NCBI RefSeq assembly: GCF_014762705.1
Contig: NZ_JABURL010000098.1
Span: 1 to 41,642, forward strand
Source: Cyclobacterium sp.
GTDB taxonomy: Bacteria > Bacteroidota > Bacteroidia > Cytophagales > Cyclobacteriaceae
DNA: 41,642 bases
Reading direction: 5' to 3'
Both the position numbers and the translations under genes were made by a program. The notes under the pieces are model-generated. The model saw only the letters and a list, made by a program, of their open reading frames with translations. It did not search any database and was not told the origin of the DNA. Positions within the stretch are counted from its first letter, which is position 1, and each line of letters begins with the position of its first letter. This document shows, piece after piece, positions 23,847 through 32,302 of this stretch.

Positions 23847-23917
23847 ACAAATATCGAAACTATAAGCCAAGACTGGTGCATGGCAAGTTATGACTTTTAA
23901 AATCAAATGATAAACAC

Positions 23918-24370
23918 ATGAAAACAATTTTCAACAAAAATAATCGAAAGGACCTGATTTATAGAATTAAACGAATCGATCAAGATAACAAAGCAGCATG
24001 GGGAAAAATGAACGTTATCCAAATGCTAATGCATAATACGTATTGGAATGGGTGGATTCTTGGAAAGGATAAGCACCGCTATAAACAAACATTTTTGGGC
24101 AAAATATTTGGAAAGATGGCGTTAAAAAAAATGATAAAAGACGAAAAACCCTTTGACAAGAATATTCCTACATCCGCCCAGTTCAAAATAAAGGAATTGA
24201 ATGGTGATTTGGAAGCCGAAAAATCAAAATGGATTTCATTGTTAGGTGAATATGAAAACTATAGCAATCCGGATTTTGTCCACGACTTCTTTGGTAAAAT
24301 GACTAAGGAAGAGATAGGAATATTAGCTTACAAGCATACTGACCACCATTTGAGACAATTTGGAGTATAA
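23918..24370 (+). CDS. DUF1569/DinB-like protein
   Basis: 150 aa. The pattern RIKRIDQDNKAAWGKMNVIQMLMHN near the start (W-G-x-M-x-x-x-Q-M-L-x-H) and the closing KHTDHHLRQFGV (HxxHHxRQFG) are the metal-site signatures of the DUF1569 branch of the DinB/YfiT four-helix-bundle superfamily. Members often act as metal-dependent thiol transferases or remain uncharacterised. Function here is unknown. It is AT-rich like the cassette array but is not enclosed by attC-like sites; it lies after the gene-fragment zone. Confidence 0.8.
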   Translation: MKTIFNKNNRKDLIYRIKRIDQDNKAAWGKMNVIQMLMHNTYWNGWILGKDKHRYKQTFLGKIFGKMALKKMIKDEKPFDKNIPTSAQFKIKELNGDLEAEKSKWISLLGEYENYSNPDFVHDFFGKMTKEEIGILAYKHTDHHLRQFGV

Positions 24371-24409
24371 AAACGGGCATTTGTCAATAATTTTCAGAAA
24401 CATACAGCC

Positions 24410-25108
24410 ATGATCGAAATAATAGATTTGAGTCAGGAAATATATGAAGGTATGCCAGTGTATAAAGACCTTCCTCAAGTAAAAATGACGATTCATAATG
24501 CTCATGAAGAATGGAATGGGATTAGGAATCCGGCCACCAAAACTCCTGCTGTTCATAAATTGGAATTGGGAGAACATACAGGAACCCATGTTGATGCCAT
24601 TAATCACATGGAAATTCAACATAAAGGAAAATCAATCGATACGATGCCCTTATCTATGTTTTATACAGAAGGTATTTGTCTTGACTTTTCGCATAAAAAA
24701 TTGAAAGAATTAATTGAACCTGACGAAATTGAAAAAGCTTGTTCTAAAGCAGATTTAAAAATAAATCAAGGGGATACTGTTTTACTTTATACGGATCATT
24801 ATCGAACACATTTTAATACTGCTAATTGGGGAATTGGCCCTGGAATATCCATTTCCTGTGCGAGATGGTTTGGAGAGAAGAAAATAGCTGCATTTGGTGT
24901 AGAAACAATGTCTCCCGGTGTTTCTGGAATATCAAATAGGGAAGTACACCATATCTGTGGAGAAATGAATTTTACACATTATGAAAATATGGTGAATCTT
25001 CATAGGCTGTTAGGAAGAGGCAGGTTCCGGTTTATAGGATTACCACTAAAAATACGCGGAGGCACTGGTTCACCAGTAAGAGCCGTTGCAATTTTCGAAA
25101 ACAAATAA
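24410..25108 (+). CDS. Cyclase-family metal hydrolase (kynurenine formamidase-like)
   Basis: 232 aa. It carries the complete metal-binding motif HTGTHVDAINH (HxGTHxDxxxH, about residues 60-70) of the cyclase/KynB family (PF04199), with GDTVLLYTDHYRTHF and GIGPGISISCARWFGEKKIAAFGVETMSPG further on. There is no signal peptide, so it is cytoplasmic, in contrast to the exported cyclase at 19755-20696. Likely reaction: hydrolysis of an amide, formamide or lactone; N-formylkynurenine is one candidate but no tryptophan-degradation genes are nearby. It is 39 nt after DUF1569 and 9 nt before the DHFR-like gene, so the three may be one operon. Confidence 0.87.
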   Translation: MIEIIDLSQEIYEGMPVYKDLPQVKMTIHNAHEEWNGIRNPATKTPAVHKLELGEHTGTHVDAINHMEIQHKGKSIDTMPLSMFYTEGICLDFSHKKLKELIEPDEIEKACSKADLKINQGDTVLLYTDHYRTHFNTANWGIGPGISISCARWFGEKKIAAFGVETMSPGVSGISNREVHHICGEMNFTHYENMVNLHRLLGRGRFRFIGLPLKIRGGTGSPVRAVAIFENK

Positions 25109-25117
25109 AAACCAACA

Positions 25118-25651
25118 ATGCGAAAATTATTCCTTTTTATAGCGACAAGTTTAGACGGGTACATTGCCAAACCAAATAATGACCTTGGTTTTTTGAAGAT
25201 GGTGGAAAAAGAAGGAGAAGACTATGGTTATGAGGCATTTATAGCAAACATGGATACCATAATACTTGGAAGAAAAACTTATGATTACGTGCTTCAGCAT
25301 ATTGGTGCCTCTCATTACGACAATGGACAACATGAGGTGTATGTAATAACAAGAACTGAAAAACCAAGTGTAGGCAAAACCAACTTTTACACAGGAAAGC
25401 TGGCAGAACTGGTACATCAGCTAAAATCTGAAAATGGAAAAAACATTTATTGTGACGGGGGATCAGAAGTTATACATGAACTTTTGCAACATGACCTCAT
25501 AGACGAATATATCATTTCCATAATACCGGTTTTGCTTGGTAGTGGCACAAAATTATTCCAAGATGACAGACCTGAACAGGAACTGACATTGGTGAAGGCA
25601 AAGTCTTTTGAAACAGGACTAGTACAACTTCATTACCAACGAAAAAGGTAA
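25118..25651 (+). CDS. Dihydrofolate-reductase-family (RibD C-terminal-like) protein
   Basis: 177 aa. The start RKLFLFIATSLDGYIAKPNNDLGFL and the segments NMDTIILGRKTYDYVL, YVITRTEKP, IYCDGGSEVIHELLQHDLIDEYIISIIPVLLGSGTKLF are the standard landmarks of the RibD_C/YwjB/YyaP family, which binds NADPH in a DHFR-like fold. The substrate is unknown; these proteins are not generally the housekeeping folate enzyme. It follows the cyclase gene by 9 nt and is the last gene before the terminator and tRNA. Confidence 0.87.
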   Translation: MRKLFLFIATSLDGYIAKPNNDLGFLKMVEKEGEDYGYEAFIANMDTIILGRKTYDYVLQHIGASHYDNGQHEVYVITRTEKPSVGKTNFYTGKLAELVHQLKSENGKNIYCDGGSEVIHELLQHDLIDEYIISIIPVLLGSGTKLFQDDRPEQELTLVKAKSFETGLVQLHYQRKR

Positions 25652-25764
25652 CCTGAGCCACACGCTTACAATGAGCGATAAAAATTAATATGAAAAAACC
25701 AGGTAAAATTGATGTCCTTCAGTTGATGCATGAGCTTGACAGCTGATATGCTTGCGGTAATGGC

Positions 25765-25799
25765 ATAAAAAAACCCGTATCTGAATCAGTTACAGGTTT
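25765..25799 (-). terminator. Terminator downstream of tRNA-Ala
   Basis: Minus-strand stem AAACCTGTAACTGA (25799-25786) with TCAGATACGGGTTT (25784-25771), 12 of 14 positions complementary by sequence, followed by seven T residues. It sits 17 nt beyond the tRNA 3' end. Confidence 0.85.
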
Positions 25800-25815
25800 T
25801 GTGAATAATTAAAAG

Positions 25816-25889
25816 TGGAGGATAACGGATTCGAACCGATGACCTCTACACTGCCAGTGTAGCGCTCTAGCCAACTGAGCTAATCCCCC
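25816..25889 (-). tRNA. tRNA-Ala (anticodon GGC)
   Basis: 74 nt on the minus strand. Acceptor arm GGGGGAT pairs with ATCCTCC (one G-U), the D arm is AGCTCAGTTGGCTAGAGC, the anticodon stem CTACA/TGTAG encloses CTGGCAG with anticodon GGC, and the T arm contains GGTTCGAATCC. The discriminator base is A. CCA is not encoded (the next bases are C then T). It marks the border between the AT-rich region and core genes. Confidence 0.95.
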
Positions 25890-25931
25890 GATTGGGAGTG
25901 CAAATATATGTAGGGAATTCTATTCCCCAAA

Positions 25932-26555
25932 TTATTCCGCAGAATATTTTATTCTGGAAAGAATACTTCGGCCTAGTGTGATTTCGTCTGTATATTCCAA
26001 TTCGCTGCCCACAGGAATTCCCCTGGCAATGGTACTCACCCTAACCCCTTGGTCTTTTAGCTTTCTGGTAATAAAAAAGGAAGTTGTATCTCCTTCCATG
26101 GTGGCAGGAAGGGCCAGGATAACCTCTTCCACGGCTTGTCCTGAGGGTGGGTGGAGGATTCTTTTGATCAGGGAATCAATGTTGATTTCATCAGGACCTA
26201 TACCCTGTATGGGTGATATTACCCCTCCCAGAACGTGGTAGAGCCCGGTGTATTGATTGGTGTTTTCCAGAGCAAGAACATCGGGCAGATCTTCCACCAC
26301 ACAGATAAGGCTTTTATCTCTTTTGTGGCCTTCGCAGATACTGCAAACCTCTTTGTCCGAGACATTGTGGCAGACGGAGCAGTATTGAATGTCGTTCCGA
26401 AGTTTGATCAGGGCATCTGTTAAAGCGGTAGTTACCGGGGCTTTTTGTTTGAGCAGGTGTAGTGTCAACCTGAGTGCTGTTTTTTTGCCTATGCCCGGCA
26501 GGCGACTAATCTCAGTAACAGCATTCTCAATAAGTTTGGAGGAGAAATTCACCAA
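25932..26555 (-). CDS. recR: Recombination mediator RecR
   Basis: 207 aa, the usual length. The N-terminal helix-hairpin-helix (SRLPGIGKKTALRLTLHLL), the four-cysteine zinc finger (YCSVCHNVSDKEVCSIC) and the TOPRIM domain (ICVVEDLPDVLALENT) with the closing RGIPVGSELEYTDEITLGRSI are all present. RecR with RecO loads RecA onto SSB-coated single-stranded DNA during gap repair. It lies 8 nt downstream of clpS on the same strand and 42 nt before the tRNA gene. Confidence 0.97.
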   Translation of the reverse strand: MVNFSSKLIENAVTEISRLPGIGKKTALRLTLHLLKQKAPVTTALTDALIKLRNDIQYCSVCHNVSDKEVCSICEGHKRDKSLICVVEDLPDVLALENTNQYTGLYHVLGGVISPIQGIGPDEINIDSLIKRILHPPSGQAVEEVILALPATMEGDTTSFFITRKLKDQGVRVSTIARGIPVGSELEYTDEITLGRSILSRIKYSAE

Positions 26556-26563
26556 AGGGGAAT

Positions 26564-26851
26564 TTATACGATGGTAGCTTGTATGCCAGCATCAAGGATG
26601 GATTCACACATAGGCTTTAATTTGCTGATGCTGCCTTTCTTTACAGAACACTTTCCCTTGTAATGAATGATCATGGTACACTGCTCAGCTTGTTCCTGGC
26701 TATGTTTGCAAACCTTGATCAAAATCTTGGTGACATGATCGAAGGTATTGAAATCATCATTGAAAACAACCAGGTCATGCTCTTCCTTATCTACCAGCTC
26801 ATCAAGTAGTAGTTCTTCTTCGGTTTCCACTAAATGTTCTAAAGGTTTCAT
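26564..26851 (-). CDS. clpS: ATP-dependent Clp protease adaptor ClpS
   Basis: 95 aa. The core DLVVFNDDFNTFDHVTKILIKVC contains the NDD-x-(N/T)-x-x-(D/H)-V pattern of the N-degron pocket, and the MIIHYKGKCSVKKG segment is the second family block. ClpS delivers N-end-rule substrates to ClpA/ClpC. The two serial lysine and acidic stretches at the N-terminus are the flexible extension. It lies directly upstream of recR on the same strand, with an 8-nt gap. Confidence 0.93.
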   Translation of the reverse strand: MKPLEHLVETEEELLLDELVDKEEHDLVVFNDDFNTFDHVTKILIKVCKHSQEQAEQCTMIIHYKGKCSVKKGSISKLKPMCESILDAGIQATIV

Positions 26852-26904
26852 TTTGCAAAGTTAATAATTAATCACAACTTTATCGGCCTTTAGCCTCAGT
26901 CAAT

Positions 26905-28350
26905 ATGGATTCAAATTTAGTATTAATTGTTATAACGTCCTATTTTTTACTGTTGTTCCTTATTTCCTGGCTTACTTCCAGAAAATTGACCGCAGATACT
27001 TTTTTTACCGGTGACAGGCAGTCTCCCTGGTTTTTAGTGGCATTTGGCATGATAGGCGCTTCCTTGTCCGGTGTCACCTTTATATCTGTACCCGGAGAGG
27101 TGGGAAACAGTAACTTCTATTATTTTCAATTGGTGCTTGGGTATACGGTGGGGTATACCGTGATCGCAAAAGTACTCCTGCCCCTATACTACCGGCTCAA
27201 CCTGGTGTCCATTTACTCCTATCTGGAAAGCAGGTTTGGTTTTTGGTCCTATAAGACCGGTGCTTTCTTTTTTATTCTTTCCAGGACTCTGGGCTCTTCC
27301 ATCAGGGTTTTCCTGGTTGCAGGTGTATTGCAACTGATTTTATTTGATCATTGGGGGATACCCTTTTGGGTTTCGGTGTTGATCACAGTTACCCTGATCT
27401 GGTTGTATACCTTTCGTGGCGGAATAAAAACAGTGGTCTGGACGGATACCCTGCAAACCTTTTTTATGTTACTGGCTGTTGTGGTGAGTATCATATTGGT
27501 GGCAAAAGAACTGGGATTGAGTGGCTTGGGAGAATTGATGGTTACGGTTTCAGAGCAACCCTATTCCAGGGTTTTTGACTGGGACTGGAAATCCGGGACA
27601 AATTTTTTCAAGCAGTTTTTCTCCGGGGCATTTATTGTGATCGTAATGACCGGATTGGATCAGGACATGATGCAAAAAAACCTAACCTGCAGAAACCTGA
27701 AGGATGCCCAGAAGAACATGTTTTGGTTTACCAACATCCTGGTCTTTGTGAACCTTATTTTCCTGGCTCTGGGTGTTTTATTGTACATGTATGCAGCGGA
27801 ACATCAGATTGCTTTTCCAGAAAGAACAGATGACCTGTATCCGTTATTGGCTACTTCCTATTTTTCGACCTTTGTGGGATTGGTTTTTGTGCTTGGCATC
27901 ACAGCTGCAGCCTACAGCAGTGCTGATTCCACCCTTACTGCCCTGACCACTTCTTTTTGTTATGATTTCCTTGAGATCGATAAAAAATATACCCAAAAAG
28001 AAGGGGTAAGCCTGAGGAAAAAAGTGCATCTGGGCTTCACCCTGATTATGTTTTTGGTTATTCTCGGATTCCGGTGGATCAATGACCAGAGCGTGATCAA
28101 TGCAGTATTTACCATTGCCGGCTATACCTACGGTCCCCTGCTTGGACTCTACTCCTTTGGGTTGTTTACAAAATTCCAGGTTCGGGACAAGTGGGTGCCG
28201 GTATTGGCAGTATTGGCCCCGTTAATTTCCTTTATTCTCTCTTTACGGTCGGAAGCCTGGTTTGGAGGCTATCAATTTGGCTTTGAATTACTGATTTTGA
28301 ATGGTTTATTGATGTTTATCGGGCTGTTGATCCTAAGAAGGAAAAGCTAA
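26905..28350 (+). CDS. Sodium:solute symporter (SSS family)
   Basis: 481 aa with about 13 hydrophobic segments covering nearly the whole length. Family landmarks include DTFFTGDRQSPWFLVAFGMIGASLSGVTFISVPG near residue 30-60, the RGGIKTVVWTDTLQTFFML segment (about 170-190), and GLDQDMMQKNLTCRN (about 250). These are typical of SSS proteins (SLC5-like) that couple Na+ to the uptake of sugars, amino acids or other solutes; the solute cannot be assigned. It is divergent from clpS across 53 nt. Confidence 0.9.
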   Translation: MDSNLVLIVITSYFLLLFLISWLTSRKLTADTFFTGDRQSPWFLVAFGMIGASLSGVTFISVPGEVGNSNFYYFQLVLGYTVGYTVIAKVLLPLYYRLNLVSIYSYLESRFGFWSYKTGAFFFILSRTLGSSIRVFLVAGVLQLILFDHWGIPFWVSVLITVTLIWLYTFRGGIKTVVWTDTLQTFFMLLAVVVSIILVAKELGLSGLGELMVTVSEQPYSRVFDWDWKSGTNFFKQFFSGAFIVIVMTGLDQDMMQKNLTCRNLKDAQKNMFWFTNILVFVNLIFLALGVLLYMYAAEHQIAFPERTDDLYPLLATSYFSTFVGLVFVLGITAAAYSSADSTLTALTTSFCYDFLEIDKKYTQKEGVSLRKKVHLGFTLIMFLVILGFRWINDQSVINAVFTIAGYTYGPLLGLYSFGLFTKFQVRDKWVPVLAVLAPLISFILSLRSEAWFGGYQFGFELLILNGLLMFIGLLILRRKS

Positions 28351-28355
28351 ACATT

Positions 28356-28374
28356 AGCCTTTAATAGGCTTTGT
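28356..28374. terminator. Weak bidirectional hairpin between convergent genes
   Basis: AGCCT (28356-28360) and AGGCT (28366-28370) can pair around TTAAT and are followed on the plus strand by TTGTCTTT. It lies after the symporter stop and overlaps the end of the sugar transferase gene. The stem is only 5 bp. Confidence 0.35.
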
Positions 28375-29050
28375 CTTTGTCTATCAGCAATGAGACAATG
28401 GTCCAGAATATGATTTTAAGGTCAAGGAATGGAGACCAGTTGTTGACATAAAAGATGTCCAGTTTGCATCTGGAGTAAATATCGTAGAAGTCTCTGGTTT
28501 CTCCTCTAAAACCTTTCGCCTGGGCAAGTCCGGTGATGCCGGGTTTAACAGTGTGCCTGAACATGAAATTGTCGATTTCAGCAGAGAATTTGTAATTCAT
28601 AGGGACTGCATGAGGCCGGGGGCCCACAATAGACATGTCTCCCATGATGACGTTAAAAAATTGAGGCAGCTCGTCCAAACTGGATTTTCTTAAAAATTTA
28701 CCTATCCAGGTAACTCTGGGATCATCTTTAGTTGCCTGTTTGACATCAGCCTGATCATTCACGTACATGGTCCTGAACTTGAAGCAGTAAAAGGGCACAT
28801 TGTCCTTGCCATGCCTGAGTTGCTGGAAAAATACGGGTCCTTTTGATGTTACTTTTATTATAAAAGCAATTATTGGGAAGAGCCAGGAGAATACAAAAAT
28901 GACCAGTCCCACACTTATGGATAGATCTAAAGCTCTTTTTACCACTAATTGATATTCATCGAAAAAAACCACGGGAAAGGATTTAAAGAATCTACCCCTG
29001 TTATTCATGCTTTTTGAGGCTGGTTTTCTCTCCGTAATTGTAGAGGCCAT
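28361..29050 (-). CDS. Undecaprenyl-phosphate sugar transferase (WcaJ/PglC-like)
   Basis: 229 aa. After a basic N-terminus and a membrane helix (about 40-68: LDLSISVGLVIFVFSWLFP), the bacterial sugar-transferase domain (PF02397-like) shows FKFRTMYVND, FLRKSSLDELPQFFNVIMGDMSIVGPRP, and PGITGLAQAKGFRG in their usual order. These enzymes place the first sugar-1-phosphate on undecaprenyl phosphate for capsule, exopolysaccharide or O-antigen. The short form (no CoA-binding-like N-terminal domain) is a monotopic PglC-type. No other polysaccharide genes are adjacent, so the partner locus lies elsewhere. Confidence 0.93.
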   Translation of the reverse strand: MASTITERKPASKSMNNRGRFFKSFPVVFFDEYQLVVKRALDLSISVGLVIFVFSWLFPIIAFIIKVTSKGPVFFQQLRHGKDNVPFYCFKFRTMYVNDQADVKQATKDDPRVTWIGKFLRKSSLDELPQFFNVIMGDMSIVGPRPHAVPMNYKFSAEIDNFMFRHTVKPGITGLAQAKGFRGETRDFYDIYSRCKLDIFYVNNWSPFLDLKIIFWTIVSLLIDKDKAY

Positions 29051-29370
29051 ATTTTTTCAGTTTTAAATAATCAATTTAAGATGTTCCCTTAACCATTATC
29101 GTGCCACAATACCAACCGTGTAATTTTGTATTTTTAAAAATGTATTTCAAATGTAGAATAAAGGTTTTTAATTTCCTAATTTTTAACTTTTGTTTTTAAA
29201 TTTGATAATATTTAAAGCGGGTTTCTTAATAAATTTTTAATATTATGACCGATATCATAAAAATCTAATAATTTTCAAACTTTTTTTATCAAAATTAAAA
29301 AGTTTACCGTTTAAGTAATTCTTTTTTAGAATTAACTCGTTTGCTGAAAAATATGGCATTTCATGGATCC
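29051..29370. other. AT-rich intergenic region
   Basis: About 320 nt between two minus-strand genes. It is very rich in A and T with several T runs and would contain the sugar-transferase promoter, but I see no clear TAnnTTTG box with correct orientation, no repeat and no gene. Confidence 0.5.
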
Positions 29371-29703
29371 TTATAAAAATAGGTTTTGATTGGGATCCCA
29401 AAAATGGATATCAAAATCCTGAACCTGGTCCTTAATCACCCGAACACCTTCTTTTTCCAATAGCCTTTGCATTTGGTCTTTGTCGGCAAAGTGAGATTTA
29501 CCTGTCAACAGACCCAGCCTGTTGACTACCCTATGGGCAGGGATATCTTTGTGTTGGTGTGCTGCATTCATTGCCCAGCCGACCATTCTGGCACTGCCTT
29601 TACTTCCAAGGTAGTTTGCGATGGCACCATAAGTACTGACCCTGCCTTTTGGAATCAACCTGACTACCTGATATACCAGGTCAAAGAAATTTGTTTTATT
29701 CAT
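29371..29703 (-). CDS. Alkyltransferase-like (ATL) protein, MGMT family without the active-site Cys
   Basis: 110 aa, the short length of ATL proteins. RIPKGRV-type start (VVRLIPKGRVSTYGAIANYLG) and GWAMNAAH are the DNA-binding helix-turn-helix of the MGMT C-terminal domain. At the catalytic motif it reads PAHRVV instead of PCHRVI, so the alkyl-accepting cysteine is replaced by alanine. ATLs bind O6-alkylguanine lesions and hand them to nucleotide excision repair. The start overlaps the end of the MscS gene by 8 nt, so it is co-transcribed and probably translationally coupled with a mechanosensitive channel, which is odd for a repair factor. Confidence 0.93.
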   Translation of the reverse strand: MNKTNFFDLVYQVVRLIPKGRVSTYGAIANYLGSKGSARMVGWAMNAAHQHKDIPAHRVVNRLGLLTGKSHFADKDQMQRLLEKEGVRVIKDQVQDFDIHFWDPNQNLFL

Positions 29704-30574
29704 GTCCCAAATCGATGATGCTTTGATTGATACTTCTTCTGATTTTCTTTTCCTGTTCTTTAGAATTGGTGTTGAGTTGGACCTGAAGCTTCATTTTTAC
29801 GATATCCTTATGTATTTCAAGCGCTTTAAGTGTTATGCTTTGTAATTTTACCTCGTGCCCAAAGGGTTTAATGGCATTCTTAAGGTTTTGCTCTGTCTTG
29901 TCTACGTTCAGACCAGCCTGATTTTTAAGTTCAAATTCGAAAGTTAACCGCCTTACACTCTGCCTGCTGTGATTGATTATGTGAGAGGCAAGGATCAGGC
30001 TGTTGGGCACCATGACCAAATCACTGTCATCATTGGTGAGCACCACATTCAATAAGGTGATATCCTGTATTTTACCCTTATGTTCTGCCACCTGTATATA
30101 GTCCCCAAGGGTAATCTGATCAGAGAACATGATGATCAGACCATTGATCATATTGGTAATGTAATCCTTGGACAATAAGGCAATGGCGGCTGCCACCAAT
30201 GTGATGCTACCCAGAAATTCTGAAGGTTTGATCTGAATGAAGATCATGATGGCAAATAGAAAAACAATTACATTCAACAGGCTGGCGATGTAATTGATGC
30301 CCAGAACAAAGTTGTTGTGCAGGGAGTCGGATTTCTTTTTTCTCAGGTAAAACCGAACCAAGAATAGCCGGCCCAATGAAATCAGTACACTTCCGGCCAG
30401 GAGCAGAGACAGCGCATCCATTAAAGGAGTCAACCGGATGAGCAAAGGTTCATTTTCCCAGTCCAGGTATTCCCTGAGGAATACCAAAACCAGGTAGGTG
30501 AGCACTTTTATCACAAAAATAATTCGTTTTCGTCTTTCCGTGGCCTCAATCTTGCTTTTTCCTAATTCCACCAT
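29696..30574 (-). CDS. Small-conductance mechanosensitive channel (MscS family)
   Basis: 292 aa. Hydrophobic helices at about 20-35, 45-68 and 85-112 precede the pore helix (GSITLVAAAIALLSKDYITNMINGLIIM, about 118-145) and the MscS beta domain (LGDYIQVAEHKGKIQDITLLNVVLTNDDSDLVMVPNS, about 155-190), which is the most diagnostic block. It releases solutes upon hypo-osmotic shock. The C-terminal domain is charged and helical. It is upstream of, and overlaps, the ATL gene. Divergent from the SDR gene across about 80 nt. Confidence 0.93.
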   Translation of the reverse strand: MVELGKSKIEATERRKRIIFVIKVLTYLVLVFLREYLDWENEPLLIRLTPLMDALSLLLAGSVLISLGRLFLVRFYLRKKKSDSLHNNFVLGINYIASLLNVIVFLFAIMIFIQIKPSEFLGSITLVAAAIALLSKDYITNMINGLIIMFSDQITLGDYIQVAEHKGKIQDITLLNVVLTNDDSDLVMVPNSLILASHIINHSRQSVRRLTFEFELKNQAGLNVDKTEQNLKNAIKPFGHEVKLQSITLKALEIHKDIVKMKLQVQLNTNSKEQEKKIRRSINQSIIDLGHE

Positions 30575-30656
30575 GTTTCTTAAAAATAAATATTAATTTT
30601 ATGTTTTTGCATTTGTCATGCAAAAGTATCGGATTGTAACCAAACTAAACAATAGC

Positions 30657-31337
30657 ATGAATAGAAATATTATCATCACGGGAAGTGCAGGAAATCTGGG
30701 AAGAGCAGTTGTGGCCAAATTCAAGCGGGAAGGATTTAAAGTGATTGCCATAATCGAGCCTGATAGCGGGGATGAGGTGGAGGATGCCGATGATGTATAC
30801 CAGGTGGATGTTACCGACGAATATTCAGTGCAGGAATTTAGTAAAGAATACCAGATGCAATATGGTGAACTGGAGTGCATGGCATTGCTCGTGGGAGGTT
30901 TTGCCATGGGGGGTATAGAGGAGACCAGCTCAAGAGACCTGGAGAAAATGATTCGTTTGAATTTTTTCAGCGCATTTAATATGGTAAAATATTTTCTTCC
31001 CATGATGAAAAAGGCCAATAATGGCACTTTTCTTTTTGTAGGAGCTAAACCTGCCCTTCAACCCAACGAGGGGAAGGACGTCCTGGCCTACGCTTTGAGC
31101 AAGGGCCTGGTGATAGATTTGGCTGAATTTACTGCCAATGAGACATCTGATTTCAAAGTCAGGTCCCATGTATTTGTTCCCAGCATCATAGACACCCCTC
31201 AAAACAGGGAGTCCATGCCGGATGCCGATCATGGGCAATGGGTAAAACCATCCGAAATAGCCGAAGCCATGCACTATGCAGCCAGCAATGTATCGCTCAG
31301 AAACATGACATTTAAATTATACGGAGGCGTATATTAA
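30657..31337 (+). CDS. Short-chain dehydrogenase/reductase (SDR) family protein
   Basis: 226 aa from the ATG at 30657 (MNRNIIITGSAGNLGRAV); an in-frame ATG at 30618 adds 13 residues that do not fit the family. The N-terminal TGSAGNLG is the NAD(P)-binding glycine motif. The catalytic YxxxK appears as YALSK (LAYALSKGLVIDLAEF), with a preceding FVGAKPA block where the Ser would usually be, so the Ser of the catalytic triad is not obvious. Substrate unknown. Followed 30 nt later by the DUF2807 gene, possibly one operon. Confidence 0.85.
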   Translation: MNRNIIITGSAGNLGRAVVAKFKREGFKVIAIIEPDSGDEVEDADDVYQVDVTDEYSVQEFSKEYQMQYGELECMALLVGGFAMGGIEETSSRDLEKMIRLNFFSAFNMVKYFLPMMKKANNGTFLFVGAKPALQPNEGKDVLAYALSKGLVIDLAEFTANETSDFKVRSHVFVPSIIDTPQNRESMPDADHGQWVKPSEIAEAMHYAASNVSLRNMTFKLYGGVY

Positions 31338-31366
31338 TTCAAAAATCAATTAACCAAATAACTGAT

Positions 31367-32047
31367 ATGAAAAATTTGTGCTTAGCCTTTGTGCTGCTAT
31401 TATCCTTTACATGGGTTCAGGCTCAGACAGCCTCTGAATCCAGAACTTTGAAGGCATTTGATCAGGTATTGGTGAGCAATTCCATTGAAGCCGAGTTTGT
31501 TCGGGGAGATCAACATGAAATAGAAATCACCGCTTCCGGGATCGGGTTGGGTGAGATTTTGACAGAAGTGGACAAAAGGAAACTTGAGATCAAGGTCTCC
31601 GGGTCCAATCCAAAATCCAGCTCGGTAAAGGTAAAGGTGACCTATACCAAGCTGGATGTGGTAGAAGTGGAAACCGGAGCCCGTGCATTTTTCAGGGATC
31701 CCCTGGAAAGCAAGACCGTCAGTTTGTCAGTGGCTACCAATGGCTACCTGGAAGCAGAAGTAAAAGCCGGTGAATTGAAATTGGAGGCAAAGACCAATTC
31801 CAAAATGTATGTGAAAGGAAGTGCAGATGATTTGGATTACAATGCCTTTACCAATGCGGAAATAGATGGGGAAAACCTGGTCGTAAAAAACGCTAATGTA
31901 AGGACCAATACCAACGCATTTGGCACATTTGAAGTGTTGGAGTCTCTTAAAGGGACGGCGGCAACCCGGGGAAGAATAAAATACAAAGGTGATCCCGATA
32001 AGATTGATGTAAAGGAAAGCATTGGGGGGGTGATAGAAGAATTCTAG
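31367..32047 (+). CDS. Exported DUF2807 (GIN-like) beta-helix protein
   Basis: 226 aa. A signal peptide (about 1-20, ending WVQAQ) precedes a repetitive strand-rich region: FDQVLVSNSIEAEFVRGDQHEIEI, KLEIKVSG, VKVKVTYTKLDVVEVETGARAFF, SLSVATNGYLEAEVKAGELKLEAKTNSKMYVKG. This is the head GIN/DUF2807 pattern, a putative auto-transporter adhesin-like right-handed beta-helix common in Bacteroidota. Function is unknown, probably in the cell envelope. It lies 30 nt downstream of the SDR gene. Confidence 0.88.
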   Translation: MKNLCLAFVLLLSFTWVQAQTASESRTLKAFDQVLVSNSIEAEFVRGDQHEIEITASGIGLGEILTEVDKRKLEIKVSGSNPKSSSVKVKVTYTKLDVVEVETGARAFFRDPLESKTVSLSVATNGYLEAEVKAGELKLEAKTNSKMYVKGSADDLDYNAFTNAEIDGENLVVKNANVRTNTNAFGTFEVLESLKGTAATRGRIKYKGDPDKIDVKESIGGVIEEF

Positions 32048-32302
32048 ACAATTTGCCTAGCGGGTTATTTCTTCTCCTGCCAAAAGGCAGGGCATGGAAT
32101 TCAGGGGCTGAAAGTAAGGTGATCAAAGCCAGGTTGAATATGTGGCAGAGACTCCGTCCGAACCAGGAAAGCCCCGGGTTCCGGTTCTGGTTTTCTGGTT
32201 TGGCAATCAGGTTTTTATCTGCGGGCAGCCGGGTATTTCTAATCAAAAAAACTTGTGATATATAAAATTTGTCCTTAGAATTGTCCCTTCAAACAAATAA
32301 TC
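32048..32302. other. Intergenic region before the thr leader
   Basis: 255 nt without a supported gene. Together with the leader feature that follows it makes up the 450-nt gap before thrA. No convincing -7 box was found by eye. Confidence 0.4.

Noticed and set aside
25690..25746. 18-codon frame after the DHFR-like gene (MKKPGKIDVLQLMHELDS)
   Set aside because: Too short to support and without any recognisable family. It may be a remnant of a longer gene.
25816..25836. tRNA-Ala 3' end as an island attachment site paired with the recombinase at 5711
   Set aside because: I found no second copy of the tRNA 3' end near 5600-7300, so there is no evidence of a flanking att duplication.
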